Below, in pieces: positions 10,209-23,531 of a stretch of 64,000 nt of DNA. The DNA comes from Olsenella sp. kh2p3. Its GTDB lineage: Bacteria > Actinomycetota > Coriobacteriia > Coriobacteriales > Atopobiaceae. The DNA is taken from the NCBI GenBank assembly GCA_900119625.1, contig FPKD01000001.1:496001-560000 (forward strand), written 5' to 3'. Below the pieces are notes generated by a model. It saw nothing but the letters and a program-made list of their open reading frames with translations. It was not told where the DNA came from and ran no database searches. The position numbers and the translations under genes were made by a program. Each line of letters begins with the position of its first letter. Position 1 is the stretch's first letter.

Positions 10209-10237
10209 ACGTTACGCGCGCTCCCTGCAGTTGTCAA
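10209..10237 (-). promoter_or_regulatory. Promoter of the str operon
   Basis: Minus-strand consensus TTGACA (10232-10237), a 17-base spacer and TAACGT (10209-10214). It lies about 90 bases before rpsL and is the only clear promoter between the island and rpsL. Confidence 0.75.
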
Positions 10238-10309
10238 AAAGCCACGGGACCGGGCGTATCCCTTCTCCACGCTTCGTACACGCAATCCGCTCGCCTTCTT
10301 GAGAGATGA

Positions 10310-10337
10310 GCGGGACGCCACCAAAGTGACGCCCCGC
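10310..10337 (-). terminator. Possible terminator after gldA
   Basis: Minus-strand stem GCGGGGCGTCAC / GTGGCGTCCCGC with two G-U pairs and a TTTG loop, followed by TCATCTCTC. The U tract is poor, so termination is only likely because the hairpin lies between the gldA stop and the rpsL promoter. Confidence 0.4.
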
Positions 10338-10373
10338 CCTCAGATAGTGCCTTCTCTGGACTGGCGAGAGGCG

Positions 10374-11483
10374 CTAGTCCTCCTCGTCATCCAGGCCCAG
10401 GACCGCCCTGCCAATGGCATCGGTGGCCACGATGGCGGCATAGAGCTCATCAGGAGTGACGTCTCCAGCGAGGTTGTGGATCGTCTCGCCGGGGACGCAG
10501 GCGTTCTTGGCAATGGTACGGATCTCGTCGTCGGTCTTGACACCCAGCTCGCTCAGCGTGACCGGCAGACCCACCTCAAGGCAGAACTCCTGCACGTCGA
10601 GGAACTCCTCCTCCGTAGCGCCCTCGAGCGTGAGCTGCACCAGCGTTCCGAAGGCAACGCAGTTGCCGTGAGGCACGCTGTGGCCACCGAGCGAGGTGAG
10701 GCCGTTATAGAAGGAGTGCGCAGCGGCGCAGTTAACGTTGTCGGCACCGACGCCTGACAGGTAGACGTTTGCCTCGATGATGGCATCGAGGGCGGGAGTC
10801 ACCACGTGCTTCTCGCACGCGGCGAGCGCCTGGGTGCCGTAGTCGCGCAGCGTCTGGTAGCAGAGCTTCGCGAGGGCCATGCCTGCACGCGTGATGCCCG
10901 TGCCCTCAAGGCTGGGAGACTCGGTGCGCAGGGACGCGCGGCCCTCGAAGTAGGTGCCCAGGGCGTCGCCCATGCCGGCAACCAGGAAGCGCACAGGGGC
11001 GTTGGCGATGACCTGCGAGTCCACCATGACCGCATCGGGGTTGGTGGGATAGAACAGGTACTTGTCAAAGCTTCCGTCATCGTTGTAGATGACGGAGAGG
11101 CCGGTGCAGGGGGCGTCCGTCGCAGCAACAGTGGGGATGATCACCACGTGCTTGCCGGTGTAGTAGGCAGTTGCCTTTGCGGTATCTACCGCGGAGCCGC
11201 CGCCGACGGCGACAACGGCATCGATCTTGTCCTCCTCGACTATCGCCTGCATCTTGGCAATCTCGCCCTTGCTCGAGATGCCGCCAAAGACCTCGTAGCG
11301 ACGATAGTCATCGGCGTCGCCGAAGCTCTCCTCGAGCTGGTCGTGGCAGGCCTTGTAGCCGCTCCTCGAGCAGACGAAGAGCCAGCGCTTGCCCATGTAG
11401 CCCATCTCGTCCTTGAACTTGAGCAGGGCACCCTTGCCCTGGACGTACTTCAGGGGCTCACGCATCGCACGCAACAGCTTCAT
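10374..11483 (-). CDS. gldA: Glycerol dehydrogenase (iron/zinc-type ADH family)
   Basis: NAD-dependent oxidation of glycerol to dihydroxyacetone, cytoplasmic. The chosen ATG gives 369 residues, the family length, with AAAGGGAG upstream; the open frame extends further but that part is not family sequence. Visible are the nucleotide loop AVGGGSAVDTAKA (about residue 93), the metal-site segments GMGDALGTYFEGRAS, NCAAAHSFYNGL and GGHSVPHGNCVAFGTLVQL (Asp and two His ligands). It stands between the metal ATPase and the str operon on the same strand, 106 bases from the ATPase. Substrate could be another polyol. Confidence 0.85.
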   Translation of the reverse strand: MKLLRAMREPLKYVQGKGALLKFKDEMGYMGKRWLFVCSRSGYKACHDQLEESFGDADDYRRYEVFGGISSKGEIAKMQAIVEEDKIDAVVAVGGGSAVDTAKATAYYTGKHVVIIPTVAATDAPCTGLSVIYNDDGSFDKYLFYPTNPDAVMVDSQVIANAPVRFLVAGMGDALGTYFEGRASLRTESPSLEGTGITRAGMALAKLCYQTLRDYGTQALAACEKHVVTPALDAIIEANVYLSGVGADNVNCAAAHSFYNGLTSLGGHSVPHGNCVAFGTLVQLTLEGATEEEFLDVQEFCLEVGLPVTLSELGVKTDDEIRTIAKNACVPGETIHNLAGDVTPDELYAAIVATDAIGRAVLGLDDEED

Positions 11484-11589
11484 GACAGTCTCCCTTTCGC
11501 ACTTGTCCGGCCACGATCCTCCCGCGTGGCATCGCTGTAAGTATCCCACGGGGCCATGCGAAATGCCGCCACAATTCCAGTTGCCCAAA

Positions 11590-13596
11590 CTAGCGCAGCA
11601 CCCGCATGGCATTGAGGACGCAGAGAACCATAACGCCCACGTCGCCAAAAACTGCCAGCCACATGGGGGCGAGACCAACCACGGCCAGGCAGAGAATTGC
11701 GACCTTCACCACAATGGCGAAGACGATGTTCTGCCGGGCAATGCGGATGGTGCGGCGGGCAATGCGGATGGCCACAGCGATCTTGGAGGGCTTGTCGTCC
11801 ATGAGAACCACGTCGGCGGCTTCGATGGCGGCGTCCGAGCCCATGGCACCCATGGCAATTCCCACGTCCGCTCGTGCGAGAACAGGCGCATCGTTGATGC
11901 CGTCTCCCACAAAGGCGAGCGTCGCGTTTCTCTCGCGCTCGCCGAGGAGGCGCTCGACCCGATCGACCTTGTCCGCCGGGAGAAGCTCCGCGTGGTACTC
12001 GTCTAGCCCGAGGTCGCGAGCAACGCTTGCCGCGGTTGCTTCGCGGTCACCCGTGAGCATTACGCAGCGGCGGACGCCCTCGGCCTTGATGTTGGCAATC
12101 GCTTCGCGGGAGTCATCCTTGACCTCGTCGGAGATGTGGATGTGGCCGGCATACTCGCCGTCCACGGCCACGTGCACCACGGTGCCCCCGGAGGTGTGGC
12201 AGCCCTGCCAGGTGACGCCCACCTCATCCATCAGCCGGTCGTTGCCAACGGCCACCCTGTGACCGTTGACCGTGGCAAGCACGCCGTGGCCTGCCTCCTC
12301 GGTGACGTCAGACACGGTGCAGCCGTCGTGGTCACTGGGATAGGCATCGCGAAGCGCGGCCGCGATGGGGTGCGTGGAGTTGTGCTCCACGTGAGCCGCA
12401 AGGTGGAGGAGCTGCTCCTCGGTTAGACGCGACGGATGGACCGTAGTGACCTTGAAAACGCCCTTGGTGAGCGTGCCCGTCTTGTCGAATACGACAACCT
12501 GCGCATTTGCCAGGGCCTCGAGGTAGTTCGAACCCTTTACGAGGATGCCGTGCTTGGAGGCGCTTCCAATGCCACCGAAGAACGCGAGGGGCACCGAGAG
12601 GACCAGCGCGCAGGGGCACGAGACCACGAGGAAGGTGAGAGCACGCAGGAGCCACTTGGCGAAGTTGGCGCCAAAGTCCCCCGAGACGAGCGGCGGGAGT
12701 ATCGCCACAGCAATGGCCAGGTAGACCACGATGGGCGTATAGACCTTGGCGAAGCGCTTGATGAACTTCTCCGAGTGGGACTTGCTGGAGCCGGCATTCT
12801 TGACCATGTCGATGATCTTGCTTGCCGTGGACTCGCCAAACGCCTTGGTCACGCGCAGGCGAAGCACGCCGGAAAGGTTCACGCAGCCAGAGAACGCATC
12901 CTCGCCAGGCTTGACCGAGCGCGGCACGGACTCGCCCGTGATGGCACGGGTGTCGAGGCTCGAAGTACCCTCGATCACAGTTCCGTCGAGGGGGATCTTC
13001 TCGCCAGGCTTTACCAGGATGACCTCCCCCACCTGCACCGTATTGGGGTCGACAACGACCACCTCACCGTTGCGTTCAACGTTTGCGGCATCGGGGCGGA
13101 TGTCCAGAAGCTCCTTGATCGAGCGCTTGGAGTTGCCCTCGGCGATGCCCTCGAAGAGCTCGCCCACCTGGAAGAAGAGCATTACGAAGACGGCCTCGGC
13201 AAACTGGGGCTCTCCACCGGGCACAAAGCCAATGAGCAGGGCACCAATGGTGGCAATGGACATGAGGAAGTCCTCGTCGAAGGGGTGCCCGTGCGCCACG
13301 GATTCGGTGGCCTCGGCAATAACGCTACCTCCCGCGACCACGTAGGACGGCAGGTAGATGAGGAGTTGCGCCCAGAGCGGAAGGTTCGTTACGCGCTGGA
13401 TGATGACCGCCGCAACGAGAAGCACGGCAGCAATGATAATGCGACGCTTGAGGACCGACGGGTCCTCATCGTCATCATCCTCGTCCTCCTCGTCGCCCTC
13501 GCCTTCGAGCGTCTCCTCATTGGCATCGGCGCAGGTAGCGCAGGCGGTCTTCTCGTCCTTATCGTCATCCTCGTGGTGGCAGCATGAGCAAGACAT
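11590..13596 (-). CDS. Heavy-metal P1B-type ATPase (Zn/Cd/Pb-like exporter)
   Basis: Membrane pump that exports divalent soft metals at the cost of ATP. The 668-residue protein lacks the usual GMTCxxC metal domain. Instead its first 50 residues are a Cys/His/acidic tail (MSCSCCHHEDDDKDEK, then a long Asp/Glu run). Next come the actuator TGESVP, the channel motif SCPCAL (about residue 327), the phosphorylation motif DKTGTLTKG (Asp371) and the hinge GDGINDAPVL. The CPC motif fits the ZntA/CadA group; the exact metal is inferred. A promoter overlapped by an ArsR-type palindrome lies upstream, and the matching regulator gene is nearby. Confidence 0.9.
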   Translation of the reverse strand: MSCSCCHHEDDDKDEKTACATCADANEETLEGEGDEEDEDDDDEDPSVLKRRIIIAAVLLVAAVIIQRVTNLPLWAQLLIYLPSYVVAGGSVIAEATESVAHGHPFDEDFLMSIATIGALLIGFVPGGEPQFAEAVFVMLFFQVGELFEGIAEGNSKRSIKELLDIRPDAANVERNGEVVVVDPNTVQVGEVILVKPGEKIPLDGTVIEGTSSLDTRAITGESVPRSVKPGEDAFSGCVNLSGVLRLRVTKAFGESTASKIIDMVKNAGSSKSHSEKFIKRFAKVYTPIVVYLAIAVAILPPLVSGDFGANFAKWLLRALTFLVVSCPCALVLSVPLAFFGGIGSASKHGILVKGSNYLEALANAQVVVFDKTGTLTKGVFKVTTVHPSRLTEEQLLHLAAHVEHNSTHPIAAALRDAYPSDHDGCTVSDVTEEAGHGVLATVNGHRVAVGNDRLMDEVGVTWQGCHTSGGTVVHVAVDGEYAGHIHISDEVKDDSREAIANIKAEGVRRCVMLTGDREATAASVARDLGLDEYHAELLPADKVDRVERLLGERERNATLAFVGDGINDAPVLARADVGIAMGAMGSDAAIEAADVVLMDDKPSKIAVAIRIARRTIRIARQNIVFAIVVKVAILCLAVVGLAPMWLAVFGDVGVMVLCVLNAMRVLR

Positions 13597-13656
13597 CGTG
13601 TCCTCCGTTAGTTCAGCCGTACACCTAGGCGCTCAGATGTCCAATCTCGTGAACAC

Positions 13657-13672
13657 ATGAGCACGTGTTCAT
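13657..13672. promoter_or_regulatory. ArsR/SmtB-type operator
   Basis: ATGAGCACGTGTTCAT is a 16-base palindrome with one mismatched pair. It has the spacing of known SmtB/CzrA operators (TGAACA-N2-TGTTCA). It begins five bases after the -10 box of the ATPase promoter, covering the expected start site, an arrangement suited to repression. Confidence 0.7.
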
Positions 13673-13676
13673 ACGA

Positions 13677-13705
13677 ACATTACCACGATGGTATCCCCTG
13701 GTCAA
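13677..13705 (-). promoter_or_regulatory. Promoter of the metal ATPase gene
   Basis: Minus-strand TTGACC (13700-13705), a 17-base spacer and TAATGT (13677-13682) preceded by TGG, an extended -10. Transcription would start near 13670, inside the operator. Confidence 0.6.
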
Positions 13706-13761
13706 CGGAGACCTCTGCACCTGATCGTCATACTGGCTTTAGCCTTGCCTTCAGCTCGCTG

Positions 13762-13837
13762 TTATTGCGCGATATTTCTCGCCGATACAGCAACCACCCA
13801 GTTGACTCACCACTCATCAAGAAATTTCGCGCAATAA
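13762..13837. repeat. Inverted repeat in the ATPase-regulator gap
   Basis: Arms of 18 bases, TTATTGCGCGATATTTCT (13762-13779) and AGAAATTTCGCGCAATAA (13820-13837), pair with one mismatch over a 40-base spacer. The 13597-14035 gap is AT-richer than its surroundings. Apart from this repeat, the promoter and the operator I see nothing in it. The repeat might be a transposon-derived remnant or a regulator site. Confidence 0.7.
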
Positions 13838-14035
13838 ATTGAGCCGAGAGAAGACATCGACCTATAGCTACCCTGCGGCGAGTGGCAAAGCGACCCCGCC
13901 CGCATTCCTGTTCTTTATCGGTTTTTGAGAACTCAGACGGACGTTTGCGCAGGTCAAAAGTATCGCCCTTCTCAGATTCCGCTATAGAACGATGCTACGT
14001 TGAGGGGGACAACGCCAATCAAGCGGCGAGACAAC

Positions 14036-14380
14036 CTACTCCTCGCTGGCACGCACGGGTTCGGCGGCGTGCAGCAGGCCAACGGAGATGAGGGTGGTCA
14101 CGTGCTCGTCTGCCAGCGAGTAAATCACCCGACGCCCGTCGCGACGGGCCGTCACCAACCCACGGTCGCGAAGCAGCCGTAGCTGGTGCGATATTGCCGA
14201 CTGCGAGACGGCGCAAATCTCCTCAAGGTCGGAGACGCTCTTCTCGCCCAGCGAGAGCGCCCCCAAAATTCGGAAGCGCGTCAGGTCAGAGAGCGCGTCA
14301 AAAATCTGCGTGGCGTCATAGACCACGTCGTCGTTAGCTAGATACTCGTCGAGAAGGTCCCTCGAGCACGCCTCATTCAT
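14036..14380 (-). CDS. ArsR/SmtB-family metal-responsive repressor
   Basis: Winged-helix repressor that releases DNA when it binds metal. The 114-residue product has the helix-turn-helix SVSDLEEICAVSQSAISHQL followed by LRDRGLVTARRDGRRVIYSL (wing). The last helix reads DEHVTTLISVGLLHAAE: Asp, His at +2, His 11 later, Glu 3 later. This is exactly the spacing of the zinc site in SmtB (D-x-H-x10-H-x2-E). The N-terminal cysteine pairs of CadC-type sensors are absent. So zinc sensing is the best inference. GGGGGAGGA precedes the chosen ATG; the longer frame upstream is less likely. Probable target: the ATPase promoter 13677-13705. Confidence 0.88.
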   Translation of the reverse strand: MNEACSRDLLDEYLANDDVVYDATQIFDALSDLTRFRILGALSLGEKSVSDLEEICAVSQSAISHQLRLLRDRGLVTARRDGRRVIYSLADEHVTTLISVGLLHAAEPVRASEE

Positions 14381-14478
14381 GGGTCCTCCCCCACCGTTGG
14401 CGGCAACATCAACTCTCATTCTGGTTCATGGTACCCGGTTACCACTTGGCTGCCACACGAGCCCGGGGCCACGCACAC

Positions 14479-14507
14479 AAAAGGGCCCCGGCACGATGCC
14501 GGGGCCC
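14479..14507 (-). terminator. Terminator after rpoC
   Basis: Minus-strand stem GGGCCCCGGCA / TGCCGGGGCCC over a TCG loop, then TTTT. It lies about 47 bases after the rpoC stop and closes the rpoBC unit. Confidence 0.85.
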
Positions 14508-14553
14508 GCTTGTCTATCTGTGCGACAGGTTTGCCGCCTGGCCCGTGCGTGGG

Positions 14554-18999
<4,446 letters not shown>

Positions 19000-19004
19000 A
19001 GTCG

Positions 19005-22000
19005 CTACTCCTTATCGCTGTTGGCGTCGCCGACGAGGTTGTCGGACTCGCCGAGGTCGCGGGCAAGGCCCTTGACGAGGTCATCGGTAGTGTTGATGTT
19101 GGCGAAGACGTCCACGGGGTTCTCCTTGGCCGTGGGCTTCTCCTCCTCTGCCTTGGGCTCGGCCTTCTTCTTGTAGGAGATGGGCTCGATGTCGAGCGCG
19201 AGGGAGCGCATCTCCTTGACGAGGACCTTGAAGGACTCTGGGATGCCTGCGGGGGGAACGTTCTCGCCCTTGACGATGGCCTCGTAGGTCTTCACGCGAC
19301 CGTTGGTGTCGTCGGACTTGACCGTGAGAATCTCCTGCAGGACGTTGGCCGCGCCGTAGGCGTAGAGGGCCCAGACCTCCATCTCGCCGAAGCGCTGGCC
19401 ACCGAACTGGGCCTTACCGCCCAGGGGCTGCTGCGTGACGAGGCTGTAGGGGCCGGTCGAACGCGCGTGGATCTTGTCGTCGACCATGTGGCCGAGCTTC
19501 AGGATGTAGGAGGTGCCAACCGTGATGGGGCTCTTGAACGCCTCGCCCGTGCGACCGTCGTAGAGCGTGGTCTTGCCACGGTCGTTGAGCTGCGGCACGA
19601 AGTCAGCGTTCATGTGCTTGCCGTACTCAAGCATGGCCTTGTTCATAAGGTTCACGTTGGTGCGGCGGATGATCTCGGCGACCTCCTTGTCGGTCGCGCC
19701 GTCAAAGACGGGCGTGGCCACGGGGATGGGGCCGGGGACGTAGGTCTTGGAATCCGGCGTGGTGTCATCCCAGCCGTGGGTTGCGCCCCAGCCAAGGTGG
19801 CACTCGAGCAGCTGGCCAACGTTCATACGAGAAGGAACGCCCAGCGGGTCGAGAAGGACGTCCACAGGGGTGCCGTCGGCCATGTAGGGCATGTCCTCGA
19901 CGGGCAGGACCTTGCACACAACGCCCTTGTTGCCGTGGCGGCCGGAGATCTTGTCGCCCTGCTGAATCTTGCGGCGCTGGGCAACGAAGACGCGGACAAG
20001 CTCGTTCACACCGGGCTGGAGGTCGTCTCCGGCCTCGCGGCTAAAGCGCACGACGTCGACAACGCGGCCGTAGGCGCCGTGAGGCATCTTGAGCGAGGTG
20101 TCGCGCACGTCGTGGGCCTTGGCACCAAAGATGGCGCGGAGCAGGCGCTCCTCGGCGGTGAGGGCCGTCTCGCCCTTAGGCGTGACCTTGCCCACCAGGA
20201 TGTCGCCAGGGCCAACCTCGGCACCAATGCGAATGATGCCGTCATCGTCGAGGTTTGCGAGCATCTCCTCGGACTGGTTGGGAATCTCGCGGGTAATCTC
20301 CTCGGGACCGAGCTTGGTGTCGCGGGCGTCGATCTCGTGACGGGAGATGTTGATCGAGGTGAGCAGGTCCTCCTGAACCACACGGTCGGAGACGATGATG
20401 CCATCCTCGTAGTTGTAGCCCTCCCACGGCATGTAGGCCACGGTGAGGTTCACGCCGAGCGCGAGCTCGGAGTGATCAATCGAAGTGCCGTCAGCCAAGG
20501 GCTGGCCAGCCTCGACGTGATCGCCCACATGCACGATGGGACGGTGGTTGATGCAGGTGCTCTGGTTGGAGCGCTGGTACTTGGGCAGCTCGTAGTCCTC
20601 GGCACCGTGCTCGTCGGAGTAGACAACCACGTGGGCGGCGTCGACCTTGTCGACAACGCCAGCGTGAGCCGCGCGGATGACCTCGCCGGAGTCGAGGGCG
20701 GCGCGAGCCTCCATGCCCGTGCCCACGTACGGGGCGTGCGGACGAATCAGAGGCACGGCCTGACGCTGCATGTTAGCGCCCATGAGGGTACGCTTGGCAT
20801 CGTCGTGCTCGAGGAACGGGATGAGGTTGGCTGCGACGGAGAGCATCTGACGCGGCGAGACATCCATGAAGTCGACGTCAGAAACCTCAACCTGGGCAGG
20901 AGCGCCAAAGGAGCCGTCGAAGTCGCGCGTACGGGCGATGACGCGGTCGGGGTTGGTGATGTTGCCCTTGGAGTCCACGACCACAAAGCGTCGCGTCTTG
21001 GGGTCAACGGGGGTGTTGGCCGGCGCGATGTTGTGGTTCTCCTCCTCGTCGGCGGTCATCCACACGATCTCGTCGGTGACCTTGCCGTCGACGACCTTGC
21101 GGTACGGCGCCTCAATAAAGCCGTAGTCGTTCACGTGCGCATAGAGCGCCAGCGAGCCAATGAGGCCGATGTTGGGGCCCTCGGGGGTCTCGATGGGGCA
21201 CATGCGGGAGTAGTGCGAGTTGTGAACGTCGCGGACGGCCGTCGGCACGTTGGTACGGCGGCTGGAGCCAGACTTGTGGCCGGCAAGGCCGCCAGGGCCA
21301 AGGGCCGAGAGACGACGCTTGTGCGTGAGGCCGGCCAGCGGGTTGGCCTGGTCCATGAACTGCGACAGCTGAGAGGAGCCGTAGAACTCCTTGATAGCCG
21401 CCACGATCGGGCGGATGTTAATCAGCGACTGAGGCGTGATGTCATCTGCGTCCTGGGAGGCCATGCGCTCGCGCACAACGCGCTCCATGCGGCTCATGCC
21501 AATGCGGAACTGGTTCTGGACAAGCTCACCCACGGTGCGTACACGACGGTTGCCAAAGTGGTCGATGTCGTCGGTGTGCTTGGTCTCGTCGCCGGCGTGG
21601 AGAGCCAGGAGGTAGCGGAGGGCAGCCACAATGTCCTCGCTGGTGATCACGCGCTCGTTGTCGTCAACGTCGAGGCCAAGCTTCTTGTTGACCTTATAGC
21701 GGCCAACACGAGCCAGGTCGTAGCGCTGCGGGTTGAAGTAGAGGCCGTCGAGCAGCGAACGGGCGGAGTCCACAGTGGGGGGCTCGCCGGGGCGCTGACG
21801 ACGGTAAATCTCGAGAAGTGCGTCTTCGCGTGTTGTCGCAACGTCGCGCTCGATGGTCGAGCGGACAACCTCGGAGTCACCGAGAAGCGAGAGAATCTCG
21901 TCGTCGGTCTCGGCGATGCCCAGGGCGCGCAGGAACGACGTTGCACTCTGACGACGCTTGCGGTCGATGGAGACCACAAGGTGGCCGCGCTTGTCGACCT

Positions 22001-22523
22001 CAAACTCGAGCCATGCGCCGCGTGCGGGGATGAACTGCACGCGGTGGACGAGAACACCAGAGTCCATCTCGGCGGCGAAGTAGACGCCGGGCGAGCGGAC
22101 CAGCTGGGAGACGACGACGCGCTCGGAGCCGTTGATGATGAAGGTGCCGCGATCGGTCATGAGCGGGAAATCGCCCATGAAGACGAGCTGCTCCTTGATC
22201 TCGCCGGTCTCCTTGTTGATGAAGCGCACATCCACGAAGAGAGGCGCCTGGTAGGACAGGTCCTTGGCGCGGCACTCGGCCAGGCTGTGGGACGGGTCAC
22301 CGAACTGGTGCTCGCCGAAGGTCACCTGCATGGTCCCGGCGGAGTTCTCGATAGGCGAGAACTCCGCGAAGGACTCGGCGATGCCGTCGGTCATGAAGTG
22401 CTTGAACGAGTCCTTCTGGACGGAGATGAGGTTGGGCAGCTCCATCGCAGGCGGGATTTTGCTAAAGCTCTTGCGCTTACGGGTGACTTGCGGTTTAGTA
22501 AGAGAAGTCTTTGCGGTAGACAC
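19005..22523 (-). CDS. rpoB: RNA polymerase beta subunit
   Basis: Second catalytic subunit, 1172 residues. The rifampicin region [20 protein letters not shown] keeps the sensitive-type Asp391, His401 and Ser406 (E. coli 516, 526, 531). Directly after GPGGL the conserved RERAGFE segment is missing: residues 414-429 read [16 protein letters not shown] before VRDVH. It is in frame and continuous, so not a sequencing break. The rest, including [18 protein letters not shown] and the C-terminal [20 protein letters not shown], is normal; the tail (from about 1115) is acidic. Starts with GTG after AAGGAGGAAAAGCCTG; own promoter at 22576-22604. Confidence 0.97.
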   Translation of the reverse strand: MSTAKTSLTKPQVTRKRKSFSKIPPAMELPNLISVQKDSFKHFMTDGIAESFAEFSPIENSAGTMQVTFGEHQFGDPSHSLAECRAKDLSYQAPLFVDVRFINKETGEIKEQLVFMGDFPLMTDRGTFIINGSERVVVSQLVRSPGVYFAAEMDSGVLVHRVQFIPARGAWLEFEVDKRGHLVVSIDRKRRQSATSFLRALGIAETDDEILSLLGDSEVVRSTIERDVATTREDALLEIYRRQRPGEPPTVDSARSLLDGLYFNPQRYDLARVGRYKVNKKLGLDVDDNERVITSEDIVAALRYLLALHAGDETKHTDDIDHFGNRRVRTVGELVQNQFRIGMSRMERVVRERMASQDADDITPQSLINIRPIVAAIKEFYGSSQLSQFMDQANPLAGLTHKRRLSALGPGGLAGHKSGSSRRTNVPTAVRDVHNSHYSRMCPIETPEGPNIGLIGSLALYAHVNDYGFIEAPYRKVVDGKVTDEIVWMTADEEENHNIAPANTPVDPKTRRFVVVDSKGNITNPDRVIARTRDFDGSFGAPAQVEVSDVDFMDVSPRQMLSVAANLIPFLEHDDAKRTLMGANMQRQAVPLIRPHAPYVGTGMEARAALDSGEVIRAAHAGVVDKVDAAHVVVYSDEHGAEDYELPKYQRSNQSTCINHRPIVHVGDHVEAGQPLADGTSIDHSELALGVNLTVAYMPWEGYNYEDGIIVSDRVVQEDLLTSINISRHEIDARDTKLGPEEITREIPNQSEEMLANLDDDGIIRIGAEVGPGDILVGKVTPKGETALTAEERLLRAIFGAKAHDVRDTSLKMPHGAYGRVVDVVRFSREAGDDLQPGVNELVRVFVAQRRKIQQGDKISGRHGNKGVVCKVLPVEDMPYMADGTPVDVLLDPLGVPSRMNVGQLLECHLGWGATHGWDDTTPDSKTYVPGPIPVATPVFDGATDKEVAEIIRRTNVNLMNKAMLEYGKHMNADFVPQLNDRGKTTLYDGRTGEAFKSPITVGTSYILKLGHMVDDKIHARSTGPYSLVTQQPLGGKAQFGGQRFGEMEVWALYAYGAANVLQEILTVKSDDTNGRVKTYEAIVKGENVPPAGIPESFKVLVKEMRSLALDIEPISYKKKAEPKAEEEKPTAKENPVDVFANINTTDDLVKGLARDLGESDNLVGDANSDKE

Positions 22524-22575
22524 CAGGCTTTTCCTCCTTCAAAAGGGTGGAAGGCGGCAATTGTCGCAAACTAGT

Positions 22576-22604
22576 AATCTAGCCAAGGTCAAGACTTTCG
22601 TCAA
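22576..22604 (-). promoter_or_regulatory. Promoter of rpoBC
   Basis: Minus-strand TTGACG (22599-22604), 17-base spacer, TAGATT (22576-22581). A 10-base perfect inverted repeat, GTCAAGACTT (22588-22597) and AAGTCTTGAC (22609-22618), overlaps the -35. It provides rpoBC with its own promoter behind the rplL terminator. Confidence 0.65.
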
Positions 22605-22613
22605 CAACAAGTC

Positions 22614-22642
22614 TTGACTTGCCCAGCATTTTCTATTAGATT
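22614..22642 (+). promoter_or_regulatory. Divergent promoter facing away from rpoB
   Basis: Plus-strand TTGACT (22614-22619), 17-base spacer, TAGATT (22637-22642). Same -10 and nearly the same -35 as the rpoB promoter, arranged back to back around the inverted repeat. It would transcribe the otherwise empty region toward 23000. Confidence 0.5.
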
Positions 22643-22695
22643 CTCCAAGTTTTCACGCGTTTCCCGCAAAATCCCAGAAAGCTTGTGGAGGAATC

Positions 22696-22773
22696 ATGGG
22701 GGCTCGGCGAGCCACTGGCACCCATGGACTGGACGCGACGCCAGGATATGACGGCTTGCTACCGTTCCATTAA
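22696..22773 (+). CDS. Candidate 25-residue small ORF divergent from rpoB
   Basis: Starts with ATG five bases after GGAGG, about 46 bases after the likely start of the divergent promoter. The peptide would be 25 residues (MGARRATGTHGLDATPGY...). An overlapping frame at 22724-22813 would give 29 residues (MDWTRRQDMTACYRSIK...) but has no ribosome site. Neither is recognised. Either could be a leader peptide, a remnant, or chance. Confidence 0.3.
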   Translation: MGARRATGTHGLDATPGYDGLLPFH

Positions 22774-22815
22774 GGCTGCGGGGCATCAACTGGGCAAATA
22801 CACCAAAACCTAGAC

Positions 22816-22953
22816 GTGCCGGTAACAACGGCTTGCTGCAACGCACGCTTGTTACCGCCCCGGCAAGGGGCCGCTGAGTTTCCGCAGTTGAGGGTTTCTC
22901 GATCTTCCGTGCCGGTAACAACGAGTCGGGCTAGGCAACCCCTGTTACCGGAG
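22816..22953. repeat. CCGGTAACAA dyad repeats, copy block A
   Basis: GTGCCGGTAACAACG occurs at 22816-22830 and 22909-22923. CTTGTTACCG (22848-22857) and CTGTTACCGG (22942-22951) are complementary copies, so each pair can fold into a hairpin. The same core recurs at 33771-33881. Nothing else is seen between 22815 and the rplL terminator. Confidence 0.8.
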
Positions 22954-23001
22954 CGATGGCAAGCACATAGGCGCTGTTAAGGTCCCCCGCACCCCGCATA
23001 C

Positions 23002-23034
23002 AAAAAGGGGTCGAGCCATGTGGCCCGACCCCTT
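23002..23034 (-). terminator. Terminator after rplL
   Basis: Minus-strand AGGGGTCGGGCCA / TGGCTCGACCCCT stem with a CAT-containing loop and one G-U pair, followed by TTTTTG. It starts about 32 bases after the rplL stop and separates rplJL from rpoBC. Confidence 0.85.
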
Positions 23035-23066
23035 GAACTCAAGCAGAGCGTCCGAGAAACCCGAAG

Positions 23067-23447
23067 TTACTTCAGGGTGACGGTGGCGCCGGCCTCCTCG
23101 AGCTGCTTCTTGGCGTCCTCGGCGTCCTCCTTCTTGGCACCCTCGAGCAGGACGGTAGGAGCGGACTCCACCTTGTCCTTGGCCTCCTTGAGGCCGAGGC
23201 TGGTCAGGGCGCGGACAACCTTGATGACGGCAATCTTGTTGGAGCCGAAGGAGGTCAGCTCAACGTCGAAGTTGGTCTTCTCCTCCTCCTCGGCGGCAGC
23301 AGCGCCAGCTGCGGGGGCAGCGGCAACGGCGACGGGGGCGGCGGCGGACACGCCGAAGACGTCCTCCAGCTCGTGGACGAGCTCGGAAAGCTCGAGGGCG
23401 GGCATCTCCTTGATGGCCTCGATGATCTCTTCCTTGGTAGCAGCCAT
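23067..23447 (-). CDS. rplL: 50S ribosomal protein L7/L12
   Basis: Stalk protein that recruits translation GTPases. The 126-residue protein has an N-terminal dimerisation helix ([20 protein letters not shown]), an Ala/Gly-rich hinge (about 38-55), and the C-terminal domain with [20 protein letters not shown] and [19 protein letters not shown]. It follows rplJ by 84 bases and is closed by a strong terminator. AAAGGAGAATTAGC is the ribosome site. Confidence 0.98.
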   Translation of the reverse strand: MAATKEEIIEAIKEMPALELSELVHELEDVFGVSAAAPVAVAAAPAAGAAAAEEEEKTNFDVELTSFGSNKIAVIKVVRALTSLGLKEAKDKVESAPTVLLEGAKKEDAEDAKKQLEEAGATVTLK

Positions 23448-23531
23448 GCTAATTCTCCTTTGTGTTGGGGCACCTTGGGTGCCCTCAGGTTTGTCTGGTA
23501 GTGCGGGTAGTGCGTGTGGTGCGGCAGGACG

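Noticed and set aside
13600..14035. Small plus-strand genes in the ATPase-regulator gap
   Set aside because: Frames of 61 and 69 codons have no ribosome site and cross the operator and the inverted repeat.
19467..22574. 1035-codon plus-strand frame opposite rpoB
   Set aside because: Antisense shadow of rpoB; composition typical of the complement of GC-rich codons.
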